From Massilia antarctica (GTDB lineage Bacteria > Pseudomonadota > Gammaproteobacteria > Burkholderiales > Burkholderiaceae_D), in assembly GCF_015689335.1 (NCBI RefSeq), contig NZ_CP065053.1, forward strand, positions 6,944,001 through 7,008,000: a stretch of 64,000 bases of DNA, read 5' to 3'. Shown piece after piece: positions 1-8,969 of this stretch. The position numbers and the translations under genes were made by a program. A model generated the notes under the pieces. That model was not told the origin of the DNA. It worked only from the letters and a program-made list of their open reading frames with translations, and made no database searches. The first letter of the stretch is position 1. Every line of letters begins with the position of its first letter.

Positions 1-254
1 GAGTTCTTGCCGGACTGGCGCACATGGGGAATCTCGATCAGCTCGAAGTTCGCTTCATGCATGGTGGCCTTGAAGCCCTTGTAGCGCTCCCAGTCGCAGT
101 ACGCCTTCTTGACCACGATGCTGCCCTTGAGCAGAAGCCGTTCGAGGACCGGCTTGATATCGAATTTTTCGTAGTTCGCGTCGCGCACGCCGAGTGCGAC
201 GTTCTCGAAGTCGCAAAACACCGCCATGCTGATATTGTCTGAGGATGAAGCCAT
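1..254 (-). CDS. NYN domain protein (LabA/DUF88-like), 3' part missing
   Basis: Only the first 84 codons are in the window; the gene runs off the left edge. It begins MASSSDNISMAVFCDFENVA, where the AVFCDFENVA strand carries the acidic residue (D of CDFEN) typical of the NYN/PIN-like nuclease fold. It continues with a helix and a KAYCDWERYKGF stretch that fits the second strand of LabA-type NYN domains. Members of this family are predicted RNA-processing nucleases, but few have been tested. The start was chosen because the conserved strand begins about 10 residues later and no better start lies upstream. The C-terminal part, which could carry an OST-HTH/LOTUS domain, cannot be seen. Confidence 0.8.
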   Translation of the reverse strand, partial: MASSSDNISMAVFCDFENVALGVRDANYEKFDIKPVLERLLLKGSIVVKKAYCDWERYKGFKATMHEANFELIEIPHVRQSGKN

Positions 255-324
255 AGGATCTGTTCTCTAATGATGGTTTTGCCAAGCTGATCTTGGATTA
301 TACGCAACAACCCGATATGGGCAA

Positions 325-906
325 TTACTGCCAGCTGTCGGGTGTGGCGCGCGCGCTGTAGCCGGAGACGAAGCGGATGGCCGCGCCGGTGGACGGGTCG
401 TACACATGGCGCTCCACGCGGCCGATGTCGGCGCCGTACACATGGATGCTGACCGAGACCGCCCCCGGGCTGGCATTCGATACGCGGTGGATATCGCCCA
501 CGCGCGGCGACACGATGTCGATGGCGCCCGCCGCCAGATGGTGCTCGCCGAGGGCCGCCAGCGGGCCGGCCCCCGAGGCAGGCGCGAACTCCTCGCACCG
601 TTCGGCGCCGCGCAGCACGCCGACCATGCCCCAGACGGTGTGGTCGTGCACCGGCGTGGCCTGGCCGGGGCCCCACACGAAACTGACCACCGAGAAGCGT
701 TCGAGCGGGTCGCAATGAAGCAGGTATTGCTGATAGCGGTCGGGGTGAGGCTGGGCGAAGGCGGACGGCAGCCAATCGTCATGCGTGACCAGATCGGCGA
801 GCAGCACCCTGCCCTGCTCAAGCATGCGGGTTTCGTCGTGCGCCGCCGCATCGGCAAGGCTGGTAAAGGCGTGCACGAAGTCGCGCAGGCGGGCGGGATT
901 GTTCAT
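325..906 (-). CDS. Cysteine/3-mercaptopropionate dioxygenase family protein
   Basis: A 193-residue cupin of the cysteine dioxygenase superfamily, non-haem iron enzymes that oxidise small thiols to sulfinic acids. The iron-binding triad is visible as PVHDHTVWG (His87 and His89) and GDIHRV (His140). This spacing is close to that of bacterial 3-mercaptopropionate dioxygenases. The protein has no signal peptide, so it is probably cytosolic. The ATG at 906 was preferred over an earlier in-frame start at 960 because the extra 18 residues look untranslated. Which thiol it uses (cysteine, 3-mercaptopropionate or another) cannot be settled from sequence alone. It stands alone, divergent from the rsgA leader. 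Confidence 0.8.
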   Translation of the reverse strand: MNNPARLRDFVHAFTSLADAAAHDETRMLEQGRVLLADLVTHDDWLPSAFAQPHPDRYQQYLLHCDPLERFSVVSFVWGPGQATPVHDHTVWGMVGVLRGAERCEEFAPASGAGPLAALGEHHLAAGAIDIVSPRVGDIHRVSNASPGAVSVSIHVYGADIGRVERHVYDPSTGAAIRFVSGYSARATPDSWQ

Positions 907-1238
907 CGCTTCAGCTCCATGGTGTTCCTTCGCGCAGGGCGGGTGCAGCGAATATAACATTGTCCTTGCGCTTGACGCGACCGGGCGCCGCTGTCACACT
1001 TCGGTTTCCATTCACTTCCACAGGAGACTACACCATGCAAACGAATGATATTGCCCTCCTGTCGGCTGCCTGATCCCGCCACAACCCGCCTGCCTGCTGT
1101 ACTTCCTGACTGAGCATCGTGTGTTGATGCGCGCCTGATCGCGCGCCGACCTCCGTTTTCCTTTGCCTGCGTGCTGTTGCGCGCGGCTTGTGCCCGCGCG
1201 CGTCGCGGGCTTGACGAATCCGGGAACACCTTCTCACC
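907..1238 (+). promoter_or_regulatory. Long structured leader region upstream of rsgA
   Basis: This 332-base gap separates the dioxygenase gene from rsgA. It holds a possible 12-codon ORF with its own ribosome site, and a perfect 8-bp GC stem (GCGCGCGG at 1179-1186 against CCGCGCGC at 1194-1201, 7-base loop) about 40 bases before the rsgA start. A weak -35-like TTGACG lies at 968-973. The arrangement resembles a leader that controls the downstream gene, but I recognise no known riboswitch class in it. Confidence 0.35.
1035..1073 (+). CDS. Possible 12-residue leader peptide before rsgA
   Basis: A tiny ORF, MQTNDIALLSAA and then TGA, preceded by AGGAGA nine bases before its ATG. The ribosome site is as good as those of real genes nearby, and the ORF ends about 165 bases before rsgA. 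It has no run of one amino acid that would point to classical attenuation. It may be a translated leader or chance. Confidence 0.3.
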   Translation: MQTNDIALLSAA

Positions 1239-2297
1239 ATGATCCACATCGATTTTGAATCACTGCGCACTATCGGGCTGACGCAATCGGTCGCCAGCCA
1301 ACTGGCCACCATCAACGAACTGGCCGAGGGCACGCGCCTGGCGCGCGTCACCGAAATCCACCGCGACTGGGCCATCATCCACGACGGCGCCTTGGAGTCG
1401 CGCGCGCGCTCGCTCAACAGGCTGGTCCAGTCGCTGCAGGCCGGCGACACTGCGCTGGCCGTGGGCGACTGGGTACTGGTCGAAACCCACGCCCACGACG
1501 AACAATGGCTGTCCGAACGGCTGCCGCCGGTCACCCACCTCGCGCGCCGCACCAGCGACGGGCGCCGCCAGTCACTGGCCAGCAACGTCGACACCGCGCT
1601 GCTGGTCATGGGCCTGGACCACGACTTCAACCTGCGCCGGCTCGAACGCTACCTGGCGCTGGCCGAATCGTCCGGCGTCGAGCCGGTGGTGGTGCTGACC
1701 AAGGCCGATATCGGCGTTGACGTCGAGGACCGCATGCGCCAGCTCACGGAGCGCCTGCCGCGCCGGGTGCAGGCGTTCGCACTCAACGCCCTGGGCGATG
1801 AACCTGCGCGCGTGCTGGCACCCTGGCTGGCGCCGGGGCAGACGCTGATCCTGCTCGGCACCTCCGGCGCGGGCAAGTCGACCCTGACCAATGCGCTGTC
1901 ATCGAGCAGCCAGGAAACCGGCGGCGTGCGGCGCGGCGACAACCGCGGGCGCCACACCACCACCGCGCGTTCGCTGCACCAGTGCCCTAGCGGCGCCTGC
2001 ATCATCGACACTCCCGGCCTGCGCTCGTGGCAGCCGGACGCCGACGAGGAAGCGCTGGCGGCCAGCTTCGATGACATTGGCGAACTGGCGCGGCATTGCC
2101 AGTTCCGCGATTGTGCGCATGAAGAAGAACCCGGCTGCGCGGTGCGCGGCGCGGTCGATCCGGACCGTTTGCTGAACTACCGCAAGCTGCTGCGCGATGC
2201 CCGCCGCAGCCAGCAAACGCCGCTGGAGCGCATCGCCGACCGCAACAAGTGGAAGGTGATCATCAAGGCGCATCACGCCAAGGAACGGCAACGCTAA
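1239..2297 (+). CDS. rsgA: Ribosome small-subunit-dependent GTPase RsgA
   Basis: A 352-residue circularly permuted GTPase that helps late maturation of the 30S subunit. The motifs come in the permuted order expected: TKAD (G4) at 154-157, then the P-loop GTSGAGKST at 207-215, then DTPG (G3) at 257-260. The C-terminal zinc knuckle is intact, with Cys287, Cys292, His294 and Cys300. An OB-fold-like segment covers roughly residues 30-105. The length is normal for the family. The gene faces the hydrolase gene downstream with only 9 bases between the stops, and a long leader precedes it. Oxalobacteraceae may carry more than one RsgA-like protein, so this could be the YloQ-like paralogue; the window does not show a second copy. 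Confidence 0.93.
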   Translation: MIHIDFESLRTIGLTQSVASQLATINELAEGTRLARVTEIHRDWAIIHDGALESRARSLNRLVQSLQAGDTALAVGDWVLVETHAHDEQWLSERLPPVTHLARRTSDGRRQSLASNVDTALLVMGLDHDFNLRRLERYLALAESSGVEPVVVLTKADIGVDVEDRMRQLTERLPRRVQAFALNALGDEPARVLAPWLAPGQTLILLGTSGAGKSTLTNALSSSSQETGGVRRGDNRGRHTTTARSLHQCPSGACIIDTPGLRSWQPDADEEALAASFDDIGELARHCQFRDCAHEEEPGCAVRGAVDPDRLLNYRKLLRDARRSQQTPLERIADRNKWKVIIKAHHAKERQR

Positions 2298-2306
2298 GGT
2301 GTCTGC

Positions 2307-4286
2307 CTAAGGTATCTGCGGCCCGACCCGCTGCTCGACTTTGGCACGCTCGATGAAACGGTCGACGTCTTCGTCGAGCAGCAGGCCCTGGTCGCGCAGC
2401 GCCCTGGCGGCGAGCGCCACCGCCTTGGCGTATTCCAGCCGCGTCGGGTAGCGCTGCGACAGCGCGCGGCGCGGATCGCCGGGGCGCGGCAAGGCCGCCA
2501 ACGGCACCGACAAGCCATTGAGGCCGCATAACTGGCCTTCCGCAAAGCCGCCACGGCGCAGGTTCCAGCCGGCGTAGGTGGCCAGCGGCACCTCCACATC
2601 GGGCAGGCGGATGCCTGCGATATCGTGGCCGTCCACATCGGCCATCGGCACCAGCACCTGATAGCGCTTGTCCGCCGCCGGCTTGGGCGGCAGGCCGGCG
2701 TAATCGACCACCGTCAACTCGTTCAACCCTTCCGGATAGCTCACGCCGAGCGCGCGCAGGTCGGGAAAGCCGACCGCATCGCGCTGCGGCGCCACCAGCA
2801 TGGCGTTGCCGATGCGCGGATAGCGGCTATCCGGCGGCTCCTTGCCGCCGTGCGCCCACGCCACCAGATGATCGAGCAGCACGCGCACGGCAGGCCCCTG
2901 CTGCGCCGTATTATTGGTCCATTTGCAGACGCCGACCGTCGCCCGGTTCGCCGTCATGTGCTGGGTCGACGCCATCAGATAGGCGCGCACGCCGGCCGGT
3001 AGCGGGATATCCTTGCCGGCGCCGTCGCTCACCACCAGCGAGGCGCGCCCCTGCCAGAATTCGGTGCTGCTGTCGACGTGCATCAGCTTCGGGCAGCTGG
3101 CGTTGGCCTGGCAGCGCGCGAAGATGCCGTCGGTGGCGCCGCTCACCGGATCGGTGGTGACCGCGTAACTGAACGGGAACTGGTCGCCGTAGCTCCAGTG
3201 GTTCAGGTGCTGGGTGGAGTAGCGTTCCGGCCGGCCGAAGCGGCGGTTGACGAAGCTCTTGCGGCTGCCGGCGATGAGCGGCATTGCGCCGTCGAACACC
3301 TTGCCGCCGCGCGGATCGGCGTTGAAACCCTGCCAGATCAGGTCCCGCAGAAAGCGCCCCGACTGCGACACGCCCATGGCCAGGGTGACGTCCGGTTTGA
3401 TGTCGGCCAGCGGATTGGGCTGGCCGGCGCCGTCGGTCAGGCCGGATTTGAGGTGGCTGGCGACGTCGCGCAGCGCCGCCATGCCCAGGCCCATCACCAC
3501 CGGGTCGACCGCCTCGTACTGGAACTGGTAGACCGCGCCGGCGTCGAACCCGCGCGGGCGGGTGATTTCGATCCGCGTGGGACTCGCGTAATGCCACGCG
3601 CTGGCCGGCAGGATCGAAGGCGCGGCGGTAGCGTGGGCGCGCACGCTCAGCACCGCCCCCGCCTGGCCGGTGGACGCCGCCGGATATGCCAGGTCGATGA
3701 CGCCGGTGGGTTTGATGTCGTCGAAGATCTTCTCTTCGACACTCTGGCCGGTGATCGGCTGGCCGTCCGCGCGCGCGATGGGAAAGGCGGTTCCGGCCAC
3801 GTCGCCGTTGGCCGCGATGGCGATATCGCCCTGCCAGCCGATCCACGCCAAGGTATGCCCGCGCCGCATCAGGAAGCCGTTGCCCGTGTCGCTTGCGCCA
3901 GCCTCGTTGACCATCTGGAGCGCCAGTTTGCCGCCACGGTTGGGAATGTCGAGCAGGAGCACGCGCGAAGCACGCGCCGGGTCGCGCGGACGCAGGACGA
4001 TCACGTCGGTGTCGTATTTGACCCAGCCGCCGGTGGTGGGCGCCTTGTCGAGGTCGACGATGGCGCGGTTGGCCGGGTGACGCGGGTCGATGCGCATGTG
4101 CGCGACGGCGACGATTTTCTCGTAGGCGCCGGCGTCGTCGAAGACCTTGCCGTCAAAGGCGGGGCCGCGGCTGACGATTTCCAGGCGCTCGACTTGCGCG
4201 GCCGGGGAGCCCAGGCCGCCGGGCGCGGCGCAGGAGGCCAGCAGGGTGAGCGTGAGAAGGCAGGACAGACGGCGCAGGCAGGTCAA
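2307..4286 (-). CDS. Alpha/beta hydrolase domain-containing lipoprotein
   Basis: A 659-residue predicted lipoprotein with an alpha/beta-hydrolase-type domain of the Abhydrolase_10 kind. The nucleophile elbow GVSQSG sits near residues 305-310. I chose a TTG start at 4286: it follows AAGGAG by 7 bases and gives MTCLRRLSCLLTLTLLASC, a compact signal peptide whose lipobox LASC puts the acylated cysteine at residue 19. The upstream in-frame extension to 4340 would bury the signal sequence. The protein should be exported and anchored in the outer or inner membrane. The substrate is unknown; the family includes uncharacterised esterase-like proteins. It is convergent with rsgA and has no obvious operon partner. 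Confidence 0.75.
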   Translation of the reverse strand: MTCLRRLSCLLTLTLLASCAAPGGLGSPAAQVERLEIVSRGPAFDGKVFDDAGAYEKIVAVAHMRIDPRHPANRAIVDLDKAPTTGGWVKYDTDVIVLRPRDPARASRVLLLDIPNRGGKLALQMVNEAGASDTGNGFLMRRGHTLAWIGWQGDIAIAANGDVAGTAFPIARADGQPITGQSVEEKIFDDIKPTGVIDLAYPAASTGQAGAVLSVRAHATAAPSILPASAWHYASPTRIEITRPRGFDAGAVYQFQYEAVDPVVMGLGMAALRDVASHLKSGLTDGAGQPNPLADIKPDVTLAMGVSQSGRFLRDLIWQGFNADPRGGKVFDGAMPLIAGSRKSFVNRRFGRPERYSTQHLNHWSYGDQFPFSYAVTTDPVSGATDGIFARCQANASCPKLMHVDSSTEFWQGRASLVVSDGAGKDIPLPAGVRAYLMASTQHMTANRATVGVCKWTNNTAQQGPAVRVLLDHLVAWAHGGKEPPDSRYPRIGNAMLVAPQRDAVGFPDLRALGVSYPEGLNELTVVDYAGLPPKPAADKRYQVLVPMADVDGHDIAGIRLPDVEVPLATYAGWNLRRGGFAEGQLCGLNGLSVPLAALPRPGDPRRALSQRYPTRLEYAKAVALAARALRDQGLLLDEDVDRFIERAKVEQRVGPQIP

Positions 4287-4551
4287 TTGTTGGCTCCTTG
4301 TGATGAGCCAGACGATAGCATGACAGGCAGTGTCAGGCAAAGACTAGCGGGCGGTGGGCCGCCGCGCCGGCGCTCACGCCGTCGGCGGCGCGGCGGCCCA
4401 GGTGGCGTTGTGCCACATGCGCGCCGCGTCGTCGCCGGCGGCGAACACGCCGGGCACGCCGGTTTGCTGGAACTCATTGGTGCGCACGTATAGTCCGGGC
4501 GGGCCTTCCTCGACCACGAGGCGGCGCGGTTTTTGCTAAAGTAGCGGCATC

Positions 4552-4767
4552 ATGAAACCAGAACACCTCCAGCTGCTGCTGACCCGTGAAATGCCGTACG
4601 GTAAATACAAAGGCCGTGTCATCGCCGACCTGCCCGGCCACTATCTTGGCTGGTTCGCGCGCGAAGGTTTTCCGCGCGGCGAGATCGGCGAGTTGCTCGC
4701 GCTGATGTACGAACTCGATCACAACGACTTGCGCAGCCTGCTCGATCCCTTGCGCGGACGCCGCTGA
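4552..4767 (+). CDS. DUF3820 family small protein
   Basis: A 71-residue protein with the compact DUF3820 pattern: MPYGKYKGRVIADLP followed by HYLGWFAREGFPRGEIG. The family is described as putative quorum-sensing-regulated virulence factors, but the biochemical role is not known. The length is typical for the family. It is convergent with the glycosyltransferase gene; the two stops are 15 bases apart. No signal peptide or membrane segment is present. Confidence 0.8.
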   Translation: MKPEHLQLLLTREMPYGKYKGRVIADLPGHYLGWFAREGFPRGEIGELLALMYELDHNDLRSLLDPLRGRR

Positions 4768-4782
4768 TCCGTACCTTGGCGC

Positions 4783-6666
4783 TCAGGAGACGGGCGCCCC
4801 GTGCCGGCGCGCCTGATGGGCGCCTGCCGCCTCGACCACGCGCCGGAAAAACGTGAGCAGTTCAGGCACATGGGCGTCGAAGGTGAACTGCGCGCGCTGC
4901 GACCACGCCTGTTCGCGCAGCGCATCCATGCGTGGGCGGTCGCGCAGCAAGGCGCCCAGGTGGGCGATCGAATCGTAGAACAGGCCAGTGCCGAGCCGGC
5001 GCGACAGCGACTGCGTGGCGACGATGGCGCCTTCGTTATTGCGCTGGATCATGGGCAGGCCGGCCGCCGCCAGGGTCGCCATGCGCGCCGGATAATTCAG
5101 GTCGTCCCAGTTGGCGCGCCGCAGTTCGCCCCCATTCGTGCTGGCGAAGGCGTGCAGCCAGCCGGCATCGTAGCGCGAGAATTCTTCCACCCAGCGCGAC
5201 TGGTCGACATTGGCGTGCAGGTGCAGATGGCGTGGCGCGAGCTTGCGCGCATCGGCTATCCATTGGCGCCACTGGCCCTGCGTGAAGTCGCCGTAGAAAT
5301 GCAGATGGATGCCCTGGGCGGCCAGTTCGCCCACGGTGTGGGGATGCAGGCCGATGGGACGGCCCGGAACCACGGTGTGGCATTCGCCCTCGCCCACGGC
5401 GGACAGCAAGGGTGTGCGCGCCTCGCCAAACCAGCTCGCCTTGGGCAGGTCGCCATCGAGCACATGGCAGGGCTTGGACGTGGACAAACCCGGCAACACG
5501 GTATCGAACCAGTCGCGCATTTCCGGGCTGCTGAAGATGCAGCCATCGGCCAGTTCGAACAGCTCCAGCAGTTGCGGCCACGTGCCTTTTTCGAGACAGA
5601 TGAAGGGGCCTTCCTTGAAGTGCCACACGAAGGGCACGCCCGGCGGGGCCAGCATCAGCTGGTGGCAAAACGGCACCGCCTGCCAATTGAGCTGGGCGTG
5701 GATGACGTCCGGCCGCAGTTGCGCGACCGCCTCGCGCCAGCGGCCGAAGGGCAGCTCGCGCACATGCCCGAACGGCAGCGGCCCGACCGTGTTGTACCAG
5801 TACGGCGCGCGCATCCACAGTCCGTGCAAGGTGTGGCCGCGCTCTTCCAGCGCCAGCACGCGGTCGGCGTTGTAGGCCAGTTCGCCGGCCAGCAGGATGT
5901 TCAAGCCATCGGCCGCCGCCGGCGTGGGCGGCCGCGCGCGCATGGCGCGGTACTGCGCCACCTCGTCGATCAGGTTGCCGACGGTGGTGTGAAAGCGCAG
6001 CGGCTCGCGCACCCGGTAATGCTGGCGGAACGGGTTGATGCCGCCCTCCGGTTCCTGCATCAGCTTGTGGCGCTGGGCCGGGTGGCTGGTCCATTCGCAG
6101 GTGACCCGGCCGCTGCCGGTGAACGATCCTTGCGTGCGCAGGCGCGACCAGAACAGGCGTTCGAGGTCGTCCGATTCGAGCTCGTCGCGGTCGGCCCAGC
6201 GCAGCTCGCTCCTGCGGTACATGCACTGGACCAGCTGCAGCGCGGTGCCGGGGATCAGGCCATCGGCCTCGCGGTTGTAATGGTGGCGCGCACCGGCGTA
6301 AGCAAGCGCGGCGCCGGGATGGGCGTGCAAGGTCGCGCACAGCGAGGCCAGATGGTCGCGGTAGAACACATCGTCGCTGGGCAGGCAGGCGATCAGCGGC
6401 GCGCGCGCCAGGTCCAGCGCGCAGTTCAGGGCGTTGCCCAGGCCCGTGTTATGCGGCAGGCGCCGGTAGCGTATGCGCGGATCAGGCAGGAAGCTTGCGA
6501 CCACGCCGCCCGTGTCGTCGGGCGAGCCGTCGTCGATGACGATGGCTTCCCAGGCGTCAAGGGATTGGGCCAGCAGGCTGTCGAGCGCGCGCCGGATGAA
6601 GTGGCACTGGCCGTAGGTCGGCATCAGCACACTGACCTGCGGTTCGGTGGGGAAAGGGGTAGTCAC
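4783..6666 (-). CDS. Two-domain glycosyltransferase (GT2 plus GT-B-like)
   Basis: A 627-residue protein. Residues about 9-200 form a GT-A family 2 domain: VSVLMPTYGQCHFIRRALDS at the start, then the nucleotide-binding VIDDGSPDD and the metal-binding SDD in CLPSDDVFY. Residues about 250-610 look like a second, GT-B-like domain, with LNILLAGELAYNADR near its start and a late segment resembling glycosyl transferase group 1 proteins. Such fusions usually build surface polysaccharides or modify glycans. The sugar and acceptor are not evident. There is no signal peptide or membrane span, so it probably acts on the cytosolic face. No polysaccharide cluster surrounds it. Confidence 0.75.
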   Translation of the reverse strand: MTTPFPTEPQVSVLMPTYGQCHFIRRALDSLLAQSLDAWEAIVIDDGSPDDTGGVVASFLPDPRIRYRRLPHNTGLGNALNCALDLARAPLIACLPSDDVFYRDHLASLCATLHAHPGAALAYAGARHHYNREADGLIPGTALQLVQCMYRRSELRWADRDELESDDLERLFWSRLRTQGSFTGSGRVTCEWTSHPAQRHKLMQEPEGGINPFRQHYRVREPLRFHTTVGNLIDEVAQYRAMRARPPTPAAADGLNILLAGELAYNADRVLALEERGHTLHGLWMRAPYWYNTVGPLPFGHVRELPFGRWREAVAQLRPDVIHAQLNWQAVPFCHQLMLAPPGVPFVWHFKEGPFICLEKGTWPQLLELFELADGCIFSSPEMRDWFDTVLPGLSTSKPCHVLDGDLPKASWFGEARTPLLSAVGEGECHTVVPGRPIGLHPHTVGELAAQGIHLHFYGDFTQGQWRQWIADARKLAPRHLHLHANVDQSRWVEEFSRYDAGWLHAFASTNGGELRRANWDDLNYPARMATLAAAGLPMIQRNNEGAIVATQSLSRRLGTGLFYDSIAHLGALLRDRPRMDALREQAWSQRAQFTFDAHVPELLTFFRRVVEAAGAHQARRHGAPVS

Positions 6667-6782
6667 GGCGAACTCTTCAAAGGGTGGTTGACCTGAGAAG
6701 GAAGCATGCGCGGAAAATGCGGGCCTTGTTTGATGCTGAACAGAGGTGCGCGCGATTCGTGTTCCGGCAGCGCTCTGGCGCC

Positions 6783-8969
6783 TCAGCGGCTCACCATCAG
6801 CCGTTTCGCTTCGCGCTGCATGTGGGCAAAGTCATCGGCGCACACGGCTTGGCTGAACAGGTAGCCTTGCAGCTGGTCGCAGCCGAGGTCGCGCAAGAAG
6901 GCCATCTGCTCAGGTGTCTCGACGCCTTCGGCCACGATTTCCTGGCGCAATTGCTGGGCCATGGTCACGATCGCGCGGGCAATGGCGCAATCGTTTTCTT
7001 CGTACGGCAGGCCGATCACGAAGGAGCGGTCGATCTTGAGCGTGCTGATCGGAAATTTCTTCAGGTAGGCCAGGCTGGAGTAGCCGGTGCCGAAGTCGTC
7101 CAGCGCCAGCGCCAGGCCCATGGCCACCAGTTCGTTCATGATCGTGATGACGGCATCGGTGCCGCGCACCAGCAGGCTCTCGGTAATTTCCAGCATGATC
7201 TGGGCCGGTTCCACCTTGTGCTGGTCGAGCACCGCGCTCACGCGCGCCGGCAGGGTGCGGTCGAACTGGCGCGCCGAGACGTTGATCGCGATCGGCGGCA
7301 TGGACAGCCCGGCGTCGTCCCAGGCGCGGATCTGGCGGCACGCTTCATTCATGACCCAGTTGCCGATATCGAAAATCAGGCCAGTCTCCTCGGCCAGCGG
7401 AATGAACACGCCCGGCGAGACCATGCCGCGCTCCGGATGGCGCCAGCGGATCAGCGCCTCGGCGCCCACGATGCGGCCGCTGCGCAGGCTCACCTTGGGC
7501 TGGTAATGCAGCTCGAACTGGTTTCCGGCCAGGGCCTCGCGCAGCTCCGTCTCCAGGCGCAGGCGCTCGCGCGCGCGCTGGTCCATCTCGTCGCGGTAGA
7601 ACAGGAAGCCGCCGGCGCCGGATTCGCCGGCCTTGGCCAGCGCCACCTCGGCAAAGCGCAGCAGCGAGGCGGTATCCATGCTGTCGTCGAGGTATAGCGC
7701 GATGCCGATATTGGCGCTCACCTGCAAGCCATGGCCGGCCACCGCCAGCGGCGCGGACAGGGTTGCCAGCAGCTTTTGCGCGACGATGCCGGCGTGCTCG
7801 CGCTGGCCGATGCTGGGCAGGGCAATGGCGAATTTGCTGCCGTCGATGCGCGCCAGGATGTCCGGCTCGCGCAGCACGCTGCGGAACTGGCGCCCCACCA
7901 TGCAAAGGACTTCGCTGGCCACGTCGTGGCCGAGCGTGTCGCTGATGGCACCGATGCGGTTTACTTCGACCACCATCAGCGCGCCGTACTCGTTGCCGCG
8001 CCGCGCTTCATTCAGCACTTGCCCGACCAGGTGATTGAACAAGGTGCGGTTCGGCAGGCCGGTCAGGTTGTCGTAGTTGGCCATGCGCTGCATGCGCGCT
8101 TCGGCGTCCTTGTGCACGCTGATGTCGGAAAACAGCGAGAACGTATGCGTGATCCTGCCCCCGGCATTGCGCACCACGCTGATGGTGACCGATTGCGGAA
8201 ACAGCTCGCCGTTTTTGCGCTTGCCGACAATCTCGCCGCGGAACGGGCCATTGCCCTGCATGGCGGCGCGCACCTTGGCGCGAAACTCGGCATCGTGCAC
8301 GCCGGAGCGCAGCAGATCGGGGGTCTGGCCGATCGATTCGGCCGCCGAGTAGCCGGTGATGCGGGTGAATGAACTGTTGATCGAGACGATGCGCTCGCTG
8401 GCGTCGGTAATGAGCACGCCCTGGTCGCTGTCTTCGATGATGCGCGCATACAGGCGGATCTTGTCTTCCTCGGTCAGGTGCTGGGCCAGCGGCGAGAGGT
8501 GCACCAGCATGCCGATCGCTTCACCGTCGTCGTCATGGATCAGCGACAGCGCCAGGCGCACCCAGATCACGTCCCCGCTCTTGCGGCGGCGCTTGACTTC
8601 GACCAGGCAGCTGCCGTGTTCGAGGAACAGTTCGGCGATGCCGGGGTCTGTTTCATCGCTGTCGTCGGCGTACAGGAACAGCACGTGCTGGCCGATCGCT
8701 TCCTCGCTGGTGTAGCCGAACACCGCTTCGGCGCCGCGGTTCCAGCTGGTGAGGTAGCCCGACAAATCGAGCACGATCACCGGTTCGTCGGACGCTTCGT
8801 AGGTGTCGGCGTGGTGCCGCAGCAGGCGCCGCGCCGGCGGTTGCTGCGCCTCTTTCGCCAGCAGCAGCTCGGCTTCGAGCCGCACCAGCATCTGGGTCAG
8901 CGCACTGCCCTCCATGGCGCGCGCGGTGCGCACCAGGTCCAGGCTGCGGTCGAGGGCCGATTCAGCCAT
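6783..8969 (-). CDS. PAS-PAS-GGDEF-EAL cyclic-di-GMP phosphodiesterase, degenerate GGDEF
   Basis: A 728-residue soluble signalling protein. Two PAS domains (about 60-165 and 170-290) precede a GGDEF domain (about 295-460) and an EAL domain (about 475-725). The EAL motif is intact at residues 504-506 (AEALIRWRHP), and the other catalytic segments are present (LEITESLL, DDFGTGYSS, KIDRSF), so it should hydrolyse cyclic-di-GMP. The GGDEF signature has become DGSKF (376-380), so cyclase activity is unlikely; the domain may instead bind GTP and regulate the EAL domain. The start overlaps the end of the upstream HDOD gene by 8 bases, which suggests translational coupling. Confidence 0.9.
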   Translation of the reverse strand: MAESALDRSLDLVRTARAMEGSALTQMLVRLEAELLLAKEAQQPPARRLLRHHADTYEASDEPVIVLDLSGYLTSWNRGAEAVFGYTSEEAIGQHVLFLYADDSDETDPGIAELFLEHGSCLVEVKRRRKSGDVIWVRLALSLIHDDDGEAIGMLVHLSPLAQHLTEEDKIRLYARIIEDSDQGVLITDASERIVSINSSFTRITGYSAAESIGQTPDLLRSGVHDAEFRAKVRAAMQGNGPFRGEIVGKRKNGELFPQSVTISVVRNAGGRITHTFSLFSDISVHKDAEARMQRMANYDNLTGLPNRTLFNHLVGQVLNEARRGNEYGALMVVEVNRIGAISDTLGHDVASEVLCMVGRQFRSVLREPDILARIDGSKFAIALPSIGQREHAGIVAQKLLATLSAPLAVAGHGLQVSANIGIALYLDDSMDTASLLRFAEVALAKAGESGAGGFLFYRDEMDQRARERLRLETELREALAGNQFELHYQPKVSLRSGRIVGAEALIRWRHPERGMVSPGVFIPLAEETGLIFDIGNWVMNEACRQIRAWDDAGLSMPPIAINVSARQFDRTLPARVSAVLDQHKVEPAQIMLEITESLLVRGTDAVITIMNELVAMGLALALDDFGTGYSSLAYLKKFPISTLKIDRSFVIGLPYEENDCAIARAIVTMAQQLRQEIVAEGVETPEQMAFLRDLGCDQLQGYLFSQAVCADDFAHMQREAKRLMVSR

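Noticed and set aside
3078..4493. Long open frame on the plus strand opposite the lipoprotein hydrolase gene
   Set aside because: It is antisense to a well-supported gene, and its translation has no domain; such frames are common in GC-rich DNA.
4801..6696. 631-codon open frame opposite the glycosyltransferase gene
   Set aside because: The glycosyltransferase has clear motifs on the other strand, and this frame has only low-complexity composition and no ribosome site.
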